DNA from: Buxus sempervirens | Taxonomy: Eukaryota > Streptophyta > Magnoliopsida > Buxales > Buxaceae | NCBI GenBank assembly: GCA_947561395.2 | Contig: OX387184.1 | Span: 6,634,001 to 6,698,000, forward strand | Reading direction: 5' to 3' | Length of the DNA: 64,000 bases | Shown here: positions 48,601 through 63,172 of the stretch, piece after piece | How positions within the stretch are numbered: position 1 is the first letter of the stretch | Layout: the number at the start of each line of letters is the position of its first letter | The notes under the pieces: model-generated | Database searches by the model: none | Seen by the model: the letters and a program-made list of their open reading frames with translations, nothing else | Told to the model about the DNA's origin: nothing | Translations under genes and position numbers: made by a program

Positions 48601-51600
48601 CTTCGTCCATCAAGAAGAACCAGAAAGACCTAGCTGAAGCAGAACCAGATTTTGGGGCAAGGTCAGTTTCATTTTTTATTCTTTCACAGTTTCTATTGGA
48701 TTTGCACTAAAATAGAAGTACTTGTTCTGCTCCAACAATAAAGTATACAAGATAAGGTTTAGTGAAGTTCTGTTATTCTTGCTAGTCAATCCAAAAAACT
48801 GCTATATCAAAATTGGAGACATATATATATGATTATTAGAATTTTATGTTTTTCTTCCACCGTTCACACGAAAAGTGCTATTCTCATCATATTTGCTTCT
48901 TTTATAGTGTTATTCTGTGTAATGTAATTCTTTACCAACTTGATTTCTAAATGATCACTTTGCTCATGGAAATGAAAGTTTTATTATTTATACTAGTTTA
49001 TTGCATCAAGTGATGCTAATATTTCGATGTGTTGTTCTGTTGGGTTGTTTACAGCATAGATCAATTTTTTGAGTGTTTTGACGGAATGAGAAATTCCCAA
49101 TCAGCCTTAGGGAATAGTGGTATGTGGAACTGGACCTGCTCGGTTTTTACCGCAATAAGTGCTGCATCAAGCCTGGCTTCTGGATCATTATATATCCCCT
49201 CTGGTATGTTCTTTAACACCCAATAATTTTCTGTTGAGCTTGAAGTGTGAAATGGCATAAAAAAAAAAAATTCAATGTCCTTATCAATTGTGTGGCATTT
49301 TTTTTGCATCATTTGGCTCTCGAAATGCATGTTTAGATATGGTCATAATTCATCTACTGTGTTAAGAGGTTTTGCTCGTTTCTATAGTCTGCTTGGATTT
49401 GCTTATAAAACGAAAATCAAAAACTTGCTTTTGATTTTGGAAGCAAAAAAATGCTTTTAGAAGCAAAAGTGGTGTTTGGTTACAGCTGGATTGAGTTTGA
49501 GTTCCAAATAAAATCCAAAAAGGTTGAGCTTTTTGAAATCTATTTTATTGAGAGGTAGGATAAGAAGAAGAAAGTGAGGGAACATCACATATTTATTCTA
49601 AATTATTTTTGGAAAATCCAAGTGGCCAAGAACTGAGAGGGATGATGGGGGTTGGTTTTGGAGATTGTCCTTTTGGGTTTGTGGCAATGAATAAGACATA
49701 ATATAAGAACATGTAATAACAAATATTTGAAACGAAAAAAAATTGAAAAATTTCAGGACAGGAACTGCCCTCTCTTTTCCTTGTGGTTCCACCCATTTTT
49801 GTGAGCATACTTACATTTGTGCATATTTTATATGGTTGAATGTGTTCTGCTTACTGGTTTTTGTGTTTCTTTGGAAACATGGATGGGCTAGGTTAGGAAA
49901 ATTTGAACACCATATTTGACAACTTTTCTTGAGATTGAATCTTTTGTCAGGATAACACTTACCTAGAATCATATTATAACTTGTATCACTATTTATACCT
50001 GAAAATTCAAGTTGCACATGTATCACTATCTATATCTGAAAATTCAATTGACTTGGAATGACTTGGGTAATGGTTTTCCTATGCAAGTTTTTGATGCCTG
50101 GTACTGTTTGGCTTATTATCTCATGATTATATGAGGATTTGTTTATCATTTTGCAACTAAAACTATTTTTCTCCCTTCCCCCATGTGCAGAACAGCAACA
50201 TATTGAAACAAATCTTAAGGCCACTGTCACTGTAATTTCTGTTGTATTATCTTTTAACGATGCGGAGCATAAGTATACATCTGATCTGAAGGATAACCAT
50301 GCAAATGCTGGCATAAATGTGCACTATCTGGGTGCTAAATTTCGAGACCTCCTACTTGTTTTTCAGGTGATATTTCTGCTCAGGACTTGTCTCATATTCA
50401 TGGTATTTCTCTTAGTTATTGATTTGCAGTCCTGGGACTAATTTCTAACATATTATAAGGTCAACAGATTCGACCTCAAGAAACAAAGTGTGAAGCATGG
50501 TTAAAGAATGTTGAACTCGATGACTACTTCAGTAACCTAAAGGTGGCTGTTGATGGTGGATGTTTTGGTAATCAAAATAGTACCCCTGAAGAAACACTCC
50601 TGAACCAACATTTGCAGGCAGAAGTTCAAAATGCTCTTCCCCCATTTCCATCCCCTAAGCAAGACTCTAGTTCAGATAAATCTGTAGAAGGGATGGTGAA
50701 TGCACACTTTCCTTCTAATCTGGATCCAGTAAATGGTAGCAAAGATGAATCTAATTGCAAGACTGTCCTCAGAGATGGTTTGGTTAAGATTAGTTTGCTA
50801 AAAACTTCAGCTGTCAGTAATTTGTACTTGCTTGTGAAGTCAAATGCTTTGGATGACCATACAACAGGTTCAACAACTTTTTCATTGGAGGTGCCTCCAT
50901 TTATTTCGTGGGTGGACTTTAACTTGGTAAAAATGCTTTTGGATCTTATAAAAGAAGTTGGAGATTCAGATTCTTTTGAAGGGAATGATATGAAGAAGGA
51001 TTTGGGGTCCAATGCTGGCACCGAGAAGATTGATTTTCCTTGTCAGGGGGAGGTAAAAAGTGAAAGTTTCCCTCATGTTACAACCTTGTCTCAGAAAGGA
51101 AGTCTGCAAGGGAGTGTATTCCTCCCTAGTGCAAGGGTTATTTTATGTTTCCCTTTCATGAGTCATGGAGATTTTGCATGTTACTCTTCATGGGATCAGT
51201 TTATTGCTCTTGATTTATCACCACCATTAAGCACCAAAAAAGTTGAAGATGTGCATCCAATTCCAGATGCAAGTTCTCAGAAAGGATGTTTTCCTACAGC
51301 CTCTTGTTCAATCTGTTTGAACATTGGTAACCTCGGAAGTTACTTTATTGTCCCCAAGTGTAGAGATATTGCTGAAAATAAGTCTTATAGGACCTATTCT
51401 GCTCAGAACATCTTGTCTGTGACCAATGCAACTGGATGTCTTTCTGGAATTAGTATGTTTTGGCAGGAGGGTTCTGTAACTGGTCCTTGGATAGCAACAA
51501 GGGCCAGGTCCTTGGCTACTTCAGAGGATTCCAAAAGTAGTAGAAATGAAAGGGTAGGTAAAGGTTGTGACTCTGCATCTGTGACTGCTGTAAAATATCT

Positions 51601-54600
51601 GGATAATTCAAGTAATCATACACGACAAGACATGCTTTTGAGCTCCACATTTTTCTTGTATGCCCATCTCTCCACTGTCCAGATCAATCTTTGCAGTTCA
51701 CAATATAAAGGTGTACACTATCTTCTACATCAGGTGATGAATGGGTTGTGCTCTGGAAACCCAGATGCAAATGCAAATCCCAGTGTCAAAGATGTTTCTG
51801 CATCTCAAACATCCTTCCTCTTGGAATGTGATTCTGTAGAAATTCTAATTAGATTGGATAGGATGGAAAAGATAGAAGGCTCATTGCAGAAGGAACTTCC
51901 AGGTTCATGGAATAGTCTAAGATTGACAGTTCAGAAGTTTGAGGCACAGTCTGTCTCAAATATGGGAGGTATTAGCAGTGCAAGTTTTATTTGGGTAGGC
52001 CATGGTGAAGGCTTGTTGTGGGGTTCAATCACTGGGTATCCAAATCAAGAGCTTCTCCTAATCTCTTGCAGCAACTCTACAATGAGGCGTGGTGATGGAG
52101 AAGGTGCAAATGCATTATCCTCTGGGTTGGCTGGCTCTTCAATCGTGTACCTGTATGATCCACAATGCCACAAAATTTCTACATCCATAACTGTTAGATG
52201 TGGGACAGTAGTTGCACCGGGTGGTCGCTTGGATTGGTTCAATTCAATATCCAGTTTTTTCACTCTGCCTTCTCCAGATCATGAACAAGCTGGCCATAAT
52301 GATTTGCAGGAAGGATTTTCTGAGGAGCATGCATCTTTTGTATCGTCTTTTGTACTTTGCTTGGTTGATATTGCTTTAAGTTATGAGCCCCACACAAACA
52401 ATTTGGCTGTCAATAGCGGCATTTTGGAATCTGATTTCAATAGTTTTGTTAAAATCAATGAAGAAACGGGAAAGCAGTTTGTTGCTTGTATGTTAGCTGC
52501 AGCTTCCTTGAATCTTTCTAATATGTCACTGGCAGATTCTTTGGGTAGTGACTACAAAATAAGAGTGCAAGACTTGGGACTTCTTCTTTGTGAGTCATCT
52601 GGGTCTAAAAATGTCAGTGGTACCTATAGTGTAGATCATCTTCGCAAGATTGGCTATGTTAAAGTTGCTGGAGATGCACTTATTGAAGCAATTTTGAGAA
52701 CAAATTGTAAAAGTGGCCTTCAGTGGGAAATGGAATGTTCTGAATCTCTCATTAATCTGGATACTTGCCATGACACCAGTTCCGGGCTTATTTGTTTGGC
52801 TTCCCAACTGCAGCAGCTTTTTGCACCCGATATGGAAGAATCAATTGTTCACTTGCAGAATAGATGGAATAATGTTAAGCAGGCACAAGCTAGTCATGAT
52901 GGCATTAATGAGACGAAGACCTTTGACAATAGTTCTGCCTTATCACCTTCTCCTGTGCATGGCTCAATTGTAGATGGAAACTGTGGATCTGGGGCGGTTG
53001 GCTTGATGGACGAAATATGTGAAGATGCTTTTCCACCGAATGGATATCGAACTAGTCCATCCCATTCTTGTGAATCACGCTTCCACATCTCACTCAATGA
53101 AGGTTTTATTGGAGAGCCATGTAACTTAGATATCAGTACAACTGAAACTTCTCATACCTTTCCCAGCCTTGGGTCAATGCCTGCAACAGAATTGGAAAGT
53201 AATCAGATTTCTTTTCTACAGAAAGATTGTTTTCCAGAATTTATAGAGGGTTATTACTTATCAGAATTACGTCCATTGTCAGAAATATCTAGAAGCAACC
53301 AATCATGTAATGAGAGCCGCAAATGCAAATCCAAGTATGAAGGTAGAGGAGATGTTCGAATTGGAGGCAGCGGGTGGTATCAGGATAACTCATTAAGGAT
53401 TGTCGAAAATCATATATCAAAATTAAATGAGCATCTTGGACGGAAGGAATTCCTAGGAGATGGAAAACTTCCTCCTATGAACTCTACAGGACCTGATAAT
53501 TTCTGCAACGCAAGAGGACGGTTACTTCTTAAGAATATTGATATCAGATGGAGAATGTATGCTGGTTCTGATTGGCATGGTACATGGAAAAATGCACAGC
53601 AGACTGCAAGCACCAGTGGAAGAGATGCCATTACATGCCTAGAGCTAGCTTTATCTGGGATGAATCTTCAGTATGACCAGTTTCCTGATGGTGAAATATA
53701 TGTCTCAAAGATTTCGCTATCTGTTAATGATTTTAATCTTTACGACAATAGCAGGGATGCTCCTTGGAAGTTGGTATGGCTTGAATCTTTTGGAACGTTT
53801 GAACATTCTATATTTCTGCATCTGTTCTCACTAGGGGGCATGAACATCTGAAAATTTCTGCTTTGTTTGAATTTAAGGTGCTAGGATATTATCGTTCAAA
53901 AGATCATCCCAGAGAGTCCTCTGCCAAAGCAGTAAATCTTGATTTGGAATCCATCAGGCCAGATCTTCTAACCCCACTTGAGGAGTATCGGTAAGTTTGG
54001 AGTTGTCTAGTTCATCTTTTGGTCTTTTTAACTGAGTTATGTAATGATTCTGTCCATTAGAAATCAGACTAGAGGAGGATTTCATCCTCAGATACTCTTA
54101 TTGATGGTGAATTATAATTTCATGATCTGGTATAGTGTACCTCTTACCTATTTATAAGATTGACCCATCCTTTTATAATTAAGTTTCAAAAAGAAAGTTG
54201 TGATCTTCATATATGTATAAAGCATGTTTCAGAGTGGTCTTGGTACAGGTTAGAAATTGTTTGGCTTTGTTTCATAACCCTACATAAAATATTGAACTAA
54301 GAGCCCAAGCTAAGTTTATGTATTATCCTACACCACAACCATGACATCATGTGTTGAGTCTCCTGTCCTTGAAAAATGATACAACAGAATGTGTCACCTC
54401 TCTTTTGTGATAAACAGTCAAAGCTTGGCTTGCACATTGCCTTTCTGTCCTAATACATGGCTGAATGTCTTGAAACTCATGTCTTTCTCTCTCTCTTTGG
54501 GTAACGGTCTTGAAACTCATGTCATTTACCTACTAGATATCGCCATCCTTAAACTATTAACAGTGATGATGATGTATCTTAAACTAAGTGCTAATCTTTT

Positions 54601-57600
54601 TTTTGATGAATAAAACTAAGTGCTAATCTACTCTACATCTTCTTTCAGGATGCGACTTGCTGTCCATCCTTTGCTGTTGCATCTTCATCAGGGACAGCTT
54701 GATTTTCTCACCAGCTTCTTTCGGGCTAAAAGTTCATCAATTGACCAATCCCCAAGTATATCTGATGATATAGATGGATCAAGAATGTCTACAATGAAGA
54801 ATAGTGCATTCGGATACCATTCTATTGCAGAGGAGGCATTGCTTCCTTATTTCCAGGTTAGCAATTTTCTGATATATTTGCTTTACGGTTCATTAATGTC
54901 ATTCTGAAATTAGTTCATTATGTCCATCTTATGTCTTCATTAACTCAATTTACCATTGTTGTCACAGAATCAATATTCATACTTTTTGAACCATATGAAT
55001 GATAAATATTAGTTTGATTTAGCTGCTTATACATCATAATTGGATCAAAATTATCTTTTCTTCAACTATATCCAATGGCTTACCTTCTTGAATCAAGTAT
55101 AAAACTCTTATATGTAATGTTGTTGGCTAGATTGCTATGAAAGTTTTTCCTTGCATTCTTATAAGTTTTGGATTCTTTTAAATGTCATGTGCTGATATTA
55201 TTCTGTTTCTGTTTCAGAAGTTTGATATATATCCTGTTCTTGTTCGTGTCGATTACAGTCCTTGTCGTGTTGACCTAGCTGCATTACGAGGAGGAAAGTA
55301 TGTCGAACTTGTTAACCTTGTACCTTGGAAGGTAAATATCCATTTACTGTTATGCCAACCATAAATTGTGACTCATAAGTAGGAGAAGCTATGATTGAAT
55401 GGCCACCAGTCCTGAATGTTTAAAGTTATCTAAGGTGGCAAATCTCAATAATTTGGAATCTTGATTGAAATGAGGATTTATTTATTTTTTTAAATCAGGC
55501 AATATGTTTGTATTATAGATTCAAAGTAAAAACATTAAAAATTGGCCTTTTTGAATTGGATGATCTTTTATTCAGTTTACAGCTGACTTCTTCATTGGGC
55601 CTCAATCATGCAGAGAGTTGGGCCTTCAGGAGTCCATAATGTGTGAAAATTTTCTAGATTTGTAGATGCTGTTCTCTTTTCCTATTCCTGTACAGTTTTT
55701 TTTTTATCGGTAATAATAGAGAAATGTACTGTTCCTGTACACTTTTTGTGTACCTTTAGTTCCTGTTTGGGCTGTTTCTTCCTTTACTTTAATCTAATTT
55801 CCATTATTACTGATTAAAAAGTTTACAGCTGACGATTCATTAAGGATTTAAATCATCTATAGGCAAGCCCATAAAAGGCGTTCGTCCGTAGCCTGTAGGT
55901 GATTGCCATGTTGGAAATCACCTTCAAACATTTAATTGATTTGAATGATTTGACTGATTCAAATTAATTTTTTATCGTCGGTGATTGTCGAGTGGCAATC
56001 ACCTACAGGTTACGGACGAGAACCTTTATGGGCTCATCCGTAGAGGATTTAAATCCATTCCTTAACCCGTGTTCTTAATCACGTAATTGCACATGCTTTT
56101 GATACTAATCATTAGAGATGGAGAATTTAAAATTTAATTATCTTTTTCAAACTTAATATCAATTTTTTTGAGGTTATATGCTGTCAACCCCACAAAAATA
56201 AAATAAAATAAAAGAACAAACAACATAAAATGCTTTATAATTCTAACCTCTAATATGTACAACCTAGAATGCTGTATGATTCTAACCTTTCACAGGGTGC
56301 TATATCTGTAACACTCTGAAATTCCAGTGTTTTTTTTTTCATTTTGAAGATCAGATACTTGGGTGTTGGAATTTAATAAGCCTTAGTTGTCATCTACTTT
56401 CTAAATTTTAGTTTTTTCATAGTGGGTGGAAGGGAGAGGGTGATATCTAATGATAACGCCAAAAACAATGAACTGTTCAGTGTGCTTGTTACAGATCTCT
56501 ATTTTTTCAAATTACTTGTTATGAAATGTTTTAATATATGTTGGCAGTTTTTGTTAGCAGATGTGCATTTTTTTATTTTTTGATGAATTAATATGGCATG
56601 TTGTATGTTTATTACTTATTGACTTCATTTTGAGAAGACTTAAAAATGATTTTCTTTGGTACTTGACTCGACATGATAATCTTTTTTTCCCCCCTTTTTC
56701 ACCCTCCTCCCATCCTCCTTACCTACCCCTTCTCTGCCCAATACTCTGTTGCCATGGTTTCACTTTTCTCAATATTGTAACACTTACCAGTCTTTACCGG
56801 TTTTTTCTTCATTTTGTTTTTTGAATACATGACCTACTTAATGAAAACTGAATTTTGGTTTAAGTGTTTCCAGAAATCCGTTGTCCCTCTTTTAGCCCAC
56901 TGTACATGCAGAATAACTTTGTAGTTCATGTTAAATAATATTATGAAGCAGCATAATATGACCTTTCTGCCGCTCAAACTTTCTTGTGGGTATTAAAGGC
57001 TGCCTATGTGATTAAGCATTTCGTAATCAGAAATTTCATGCTATACTGATTAAATGTCAAACAGGGGGTTGAGCTACATCTGAAACATGTTCATGCTGTT
57101 GGTGTATATGGCTGGAACAGTGTATGTGAGACAATAGCAGGGGAATGGTTGGAAGATATTTCACAAAATCAGGTTTGAAGTGGATTCATGGGCTTTCTTG
57201 TGAATGCAGACAGTTTCATTGGCATTCTCATTTTTTTCCCCTCATATTGATGATCCAAATTTTACATGATGTAGATACATAAATTGTTGAAGGGCCTTCC
57301 AACTATTCGGTCAATGCTTGCCGTTGGTTCTGGTGCTTCTAAGCTGGTTTCCTTGCCAGTTAAGAGCTACAGGAAGGATCACAAGTTACTCAAGGGAATA
57401 CAAAGAGGTAGGAAATTTCTTATACATAGACTTAATTGTTTTGTTAGTAGAAATTTAAGAACTTTACTGCGAATGAATCAAGCTCTGAAACTATTTTTAT
57501 ACTTCAATATAATCTTTGGAAATCTTACATGCATAATCCATAAACAATTAGAAAGCAATTTTGTTGCATTATTTATGTGAAATCATGGAAACATTTTTAT

Positions 57601-60600
57601 CTTTTGATGGAAAAGAAAAGAAAGCATCTCACAACCGGGGCGTTTTATGATATATGCTTAGAAAATTTAAGAGTTTCCCCTTGAGGATGCATAAAGATAT
57701 AGAAAAAGTTTTCATGAAAGCCAACCATGATGCCTTTCTTTTTTTTGAGCTCATGGAAATATTTATGCTCGTTTTTAAATCATTTGGGCAAAGAGTTTTT
57801 TTTAAAAAAAAAAAAAATGATTTTGTTTTTTCTTTTATGCGTTTTTATAAAAAAATAATTTCCATTCAGATGTATGTGATTTTGGTCTAAATCAATGAAC
57901 CTAATTAGACCCTATTTGAGAATTTTTTGTTGCCTGTGAATATCTTATATCATGCGAAAGTGTAGCATCATGAGGCACAAACATGGGACTTCTTTATTCT
58001 CTTCGGCTATCTCACTATTCAGGAAGCTTTTTATGAAGTTTAAGTATTATTCTCTAATAAAAATCTCCTAAAGTAAAATTATGATTTTTTGGCCCACTCA
58101 TCAATTTAGGTGATCAGTGAAGGCCAATAATAAAGGGTCAAAATGATAAATTCCTTCCCAATTCAAGCATATTGAGAATATTCTGGTAGATTCTTCTTTA
58201 TGAAACAGAACTTTAGTAATGGTGATACTGCAGTAGGGAAAAGAAAATGCTGAATTGTGAATATATTCTTCTATTTTTAAACTATATTGATTATGACGGT
58301 GATGAAGAATTTTTTTATTCTCTGTTATGTTTTTTTGGATTCCAAGTTTTAAATTCATTCTCAATACTTGCATGAGTAAGATGATGCTTTCATTCATCTA
58401 TTGGAATTACAGTTCAAGACATGTTTGACTGAATTTTTGGTTGCCTCAAACTTGTTAACTGATACTAACTGAGAAAAAACTATATAACTGAAAAACTTGC
58501 TGGTTAGTGAAATTTTCAGACTTTTGAATGCATGAGACCCTAAGTCCGTCAATTCATACATTTTGTATAACCTGTGGGAATAATGTCCAATTTCCCTACA
58601 TGGGGAATGCTGGGAATACATATAAGAAAGAAATCAAAGAATTTAAAGACACCAAGATTTGTGTGATTCACTGGAATGCAAGACAGAAATCAAAGAATAC
58701 TAAATATCTTGAGTGCAGTGGAGTGTAATTTCAGTTTTATTCTCTATTAAGCAAGGAGAAAAATTGCAACAACATGAATCATGATCCTCTATCCTAATCT
58801 GTCAAAACCATATCCTCTTTTTGACTAAAGATATTCAAATCCTTTGAAATTGACTCCATACATATTCTTTTGGGTCTTTTCGTTGCCCTCTTAGATCTTT
58901 CAATGGGTATCTTCTCACACTTTCTCATAGCATTTTCTTTAGGTTTTCAGTCAAGTCTGTTTGTAATTTGTATTGCTATATTTTTTGGGCGTTGTTGGTC
59001 CTAAGCCAGGTAAAAGAGGAGGATTGCATCATGTTGGCAGCTGGTATAAAACTTTTCCAAATCTATTATGACATTAATACTAAGAAAAGAGAAAATCACA
59101 GATGTAAAAGTTGGCGATGAGTGACATGCAAAGCCATGACCCGAAAAAGATACCTGAAAAGAAGGCGTAGGAAGTCCCCTTAAAATTCTCTCTATTCATC
59201 CCTTAAAGATGCTAGACAATTTTATAACTGTACTGACAAGTTACCACTTGGCCAATATCAACATTATGTCCATAGAAGCACTATTGTAGTACCTGCATAT
59301 TTATAGTGTCTGTTAATGAGGAGACTGCCACTGAATTTCTGTATGTCAGGTTGTGGCATTATGATATTCCTTCTATTTTTCCTATGTTTTGCAGGGCTGA
59401 AAATATGCCACTATAATGACCAAGATTTGGGATTGAGATTTTGTTATGTTTCTATGTAAATCCTTCGTCTTCTTCTGTCTTATGAAACAACCACAAAGTG
59501 TATGATAGTTGCATATAGGTTAGTAAATCTTTGGACAGCAAGGTGATTAGTTGTTCATTCAATTAACAAAGAATGTGCTTTCCCGGCCAGTAGATGTTGG
59601 AAACACAAAATGTGTTCCTATATTCAACCTATTAACAGTCATACCCTCAGCTAAACCGTACGCTTTCATATATGCTTGGATTAACTACATCTACATCCCT
59701 GTTGACCTTCCCTTGTCTTTTTGAAACTTTCAAAATTTGCCTGCTCATGCTGCCACATTGATGGATTTTTTTGCTTTTTTAACCTAACCAAAGCACCTCA
59801 TTTAGCCCTTTCTTGATTTTGTCCTTTATTGGGACTATCATACTCATATGTTTTTACTAAACCTTATTTTCCTAGCATTTCAGTTCATCTATCTCACATC
59901 CTCATCTTAGTCGTAATTATCCTATGGAATTATTGCTTTTTGGTTTGTATGTTTAATTGTTTATGGGCTCCATTCTTCATATTTATCTGCTAAAGAAATT
60001 TGTTCTTGATTTTTTAAAAGGCAGCAGCAGCATAACATTTTGGTAGACATTTTCATGTTATACACCCAATCACCATTTGGAGTCTTCATCTCCTCAAACC
60101 ATTATCGTTGCTTCACCCTCTTCTTTTCTTCCCAATGGGGATTTCTCCGGAGTGAGTGAAGGAAAAATTTCATTCATTCCATTGGACTGGCCTTGGTGTC
60201 AAGAATAATTGTGGTAACTAGGAGACCACTCTGTCTAATTAGTAGTGTCTTACTGCATCGAGGGGATCCTATGTTTGGATTTTAATGATTGTTTCATTTG
60301 TCTCTTTTATTTAAAACTCAGTTTCCTTTTTCTTTTTTATACAAGAATCATTGTTATCAAAGTTGAGAATGGAAGTCGAGCTTTGATGTTAGACCTTCCT
60401 ATTACGTAGGTGCTCGAGTGGGCAACTAGGCCCAAATGACAAAGTTACATAGTTATAAAATTATATTGTATTAAAAGAAAAAAAAAAGACAACATATAAA
60501 GATATTATGGCCAGCATGTTAATAAGAATACACTAAATAATTAATTCTTAATGGACATAATAAGCAAGAAACTAAAATAAATTGTGTTATAATTTTTGTA

Positions 60601-63172
60601 ATCACTCGTGATTGTTTATGTTATTAATATAGTTGCATATTACAAAGAGGAACACACTATTTCGAATTAATATGTAGAGAGAAACAAGGGGAAAGAAAGG
60701 AAAAAAGAAACAGAGGGCAGATGGAAGTTGAAAAGGTGAGGGCCAACCTTTGTTTCTTCTTGAATAGTGGCCTGTGACAGCAAGGTCTTATTTTTGCACT
60801 GTTGGTACTAGGGCTGCTTACCGATGGTTCTTTCTTCACTGCTTTGGAGTTAATGATGTTGCTTTTTCCGTTACATAGATTCCCAGCCCTTGAGATGGGC
60901 TTATTGGCTTAATGCTCTTGGTTTTACGTCTCAAATGCCTGAAAAAGCAAATTATTACAGCTAAGTTGATAAAGTAACAAGACCTAAGTGCTGCTGAGGC
61001 AGTCGCATTTATGCTTAGGCAACACCAATGGGAAAATGCCTTATTCCAACTAGCTAGAGTCACAAATCCTGTTCCTAGAATATCTGCTTATATGATTGCT
61101 TGGAAACCTAGGCGGTTGCTTACTTCTAGTTCATTCAAGGCAAGTATTGAGCAGTACCTAGAAAATTGCCTACTCATTCGAGCCTGGGCGAGCACCTTTG
61201 GTAGCATCTCTCTCTCTCATCATTCGATTATGCTGTCTAATTCTGTTGGCTTCATTGTTGCTGCTATTCTGTAAGCATGCACTGACGTGTACTGGTTTTC
61301 TAAATTCTGGTATTAATGAGATAAGTAATTCTTACCAGGTGCAATTGCTTTCGTTAGAAGTATTTCACTTGAAGCTGTTGGACTGGGGGTACATTTGGCT
61401 GCAGGAGCTAATGACATCCTACTCCAAACAGAATATATTCTTACAAGCATTCCACCTTCTGTACCCTGTTCTTCAAGAAACACAACTAGGACAAATGTAA
61501 GATTCAATCAACCTAATGATGCGCAACAAGGAATGCAACAGGTACATTGTTTGACTTATGTTGTTTTAAGGAGTCTTTCTCATTGTGCTTGAAAGATGAA
61601 TCTCAACATATTAATTGAAGCATGTAATTAGATTATGATGGGTTTATTGTTCCCATCTTACTCACCAAATAAAGTAAATTAAAAGCGCATTCATTCAAAA
61701 GGAAAGATTTTCATTTTCACAAAATGTTGTTTTAGTACCGAAGTTAAACATTTGTATCAGTTTTCCATCAAACCTTTCCGTTCATTATCTTTCGCATATG
61801 CTTGTATAGGGGAAATATTGGATCACAAATTCTTGAAAGACTCGTGAGAGTTTGGGCAGAAATAACATTTTTTGCCTGATTTAAGGCATGTTTATTCTCT
61901 GTGGTGTGCCAGACACTTGGAGCTCTTTGAAAACTAGTTATATGGTTGGTTTGGTTGGCAAGCGGTTTCTTTAACTCTGCTTTCTTTCAAAAAAGAACTT
62001 AGCCAAATTTATTTGAAATTTTTCACTGATGATGGGAAACTGTTTCTTTGTTGGTCGCTCAGAGCATAGGATTGAGCTTGTAAAACATATTCACTTTTTT
62101 CTTTTGTGCTTTGTTGACTGCTGCAGCTAATGTGTACATTCCGTTAACACAAGTTTTCTTTTGTTCTTCAATGGGGAAGAAAAGGGTTGATTTGAAATTT
62201 TACTATTGGTATTTGGTCCTTTTTTTTTCATTTTAAAATGGAAATTATGTATATATTAGTAGTAAAGAAAAGAAAGTAAAAGTGAAACAAGTCATCAGTA
62301 TCAACCGAATAGAAAACCCAACCCTTCACATCCCATCAAAATGCCTGAAAAAATGAAGTATGACCTTCTCTAGCTAAGCAATGACTGATCTGCTTGCACA
62401 TGTTTGGTCTTCATTGAATGTTTGAATGCAATGGTATCTAGTGGTTTGAAGCTAGTGTCTTTTTTGACCAGTATAGATGTGTTTCTTGATTTTATGAGCT
62501 TCGACATGAGATATTATATTTTGAATTAGACAACCCCTGTCCCACAAAGTCAGATGATGATGTGTTACAGCTGCCATCTGAATCCTAAAAGTCATTGAGA
62601 ATGATCTGGATACCAGCTATCTGACTTGATTTGCTTATTTTGTGGCTATACTATTTTGGTTTCTTTTATTATTTTTGCTTATTCGGTTTCAAATTGTTGT
62701 CTTGGTGAATGTGAAATCAGATGGAAGAACTAGTATATATACACTCGTATTCCTTTTACTTGATTCTTGTATTCCTCATTCTGCTTGACAGGCTTGTGAG
62801 TTTCTGAGCGATGGCCTGGGGAGATCTGCTTCTGCTTTAGTTGGAACTCCCTTTAAGACGTATCAGCGTGGTGCTGGTGCAGGTTCAGCTTTGGCCAGTG
62901 CTGTCTGTGCAGCTCCTGTAGCTGCCATAGCTCCTGCTTCTGCTGCTGCACGTGCTCTACATTGTGCTCTTCTTGGGGTCAGAAACAGGTCAGTGTTTTT
63001 CTTCTACTTGATCCAGCTTCCGAGTCATTTGAGAATCAATCGTTTACACACAACACAAACAAAAAGAGGAGAAGGTAAAAACAGTCTTCCTATTTGCAGC
63101 CTTGATCCTGAACATAAGAAAGAGTCCATGGAGAAATATTTTGGTCCCAGTCAACATAAAGGACAGAGTTAA
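45667..63172 (+). CDS. ATG2: Autophagy-related protein 2 (ATG2)
   Basis: Large lipid-transfer protein that bridges the ER and the growing phagophore and acts with ATG9 and ATG18/WIPI proteins in autophagosome formation (family knowledge). Exons: 45667-45870, 47559-48661, 49055-49203, 50191-50366, 50468-53773, 53878-53990, 54649-54856, 55218-55331, 57065-57172, 57275-57407, 61339-61541, 62792-62988, 63100-63172. They total 6087 nt, join in frame, and give 2028 residues plus TAA; Arabidopsis ATG2 is somewhat shorter. The N-terminal chorein-type region has [39 protein letters not shown] and [20 protein letters not shown]. The middle, mostly the 1102-codon exon 5, is divergent and serine-rich. 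Residues about 1540-1690 ([40 protein letters not shown]) and 1754-1930 ([55 protein letters not shown]) are the conserved ATG2 C-terminal region. The protein ends [19 protein letters not shown] plus a short tail. Start codon context and family match agree. Confidence 0.95.
55844..56056. mobile_element. Mutator-like foldback MITE in an ATG2 intron
   Basis: A 213-bp inverted-repeat element. The left arm GGATTTAAATCATCTATAGG, then AAGCCCATAAAAGG, TCGTCCGTAGCCTGTAGGTG and ATTGCCA, pairs with a right arm that reads, in reverse complement, GGATTTAAATCCTCTACGG, GAGCCCATAAAGG and TCGTCCGTAACCTGTAGGTG. The 9-bp flanks are ATTCATTAA (55835-55843) and ATTCCTTAA (56057-56065), one mismatch. It lies in the intron between ATG2 exons 8 and 9. 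Confidence 0.88.
58985..59050. repeat. Short dispersed repeat shared with the 12.4-kb LINE remnant
   Basis: CCTAAGCCAGGTAAAAGAGG plus AGGATTGCATCATG...GGTATAAAACT at 58999-59049 resembles CCCAAGCCTAGGTAAAAGGA plus GGGCTGCATCAGG...GACATAAAACC at about 12409-12454. The orientation is the same. It probably marks another fragment of that retroelement family, in the 3.9-kb ATG2 intron 10. Confidence 0.5.

Noticed and set aside
49375..49520. Possible MITE with GTTTGG-type ends in ATG2 intron 3
   Set aside because: Short AAGCAAAA/TTTTGCTT motifs pair weakly, but I could not find defined ends or a target duplication.
59690..60010. Possible additional LINE RT remnant in ATG2 intron 10
   Set aside because: A few words (CACATCCTCATCTTAG) resemble the other LINE copies, but the surrounding sequence is too diverged to support a call.
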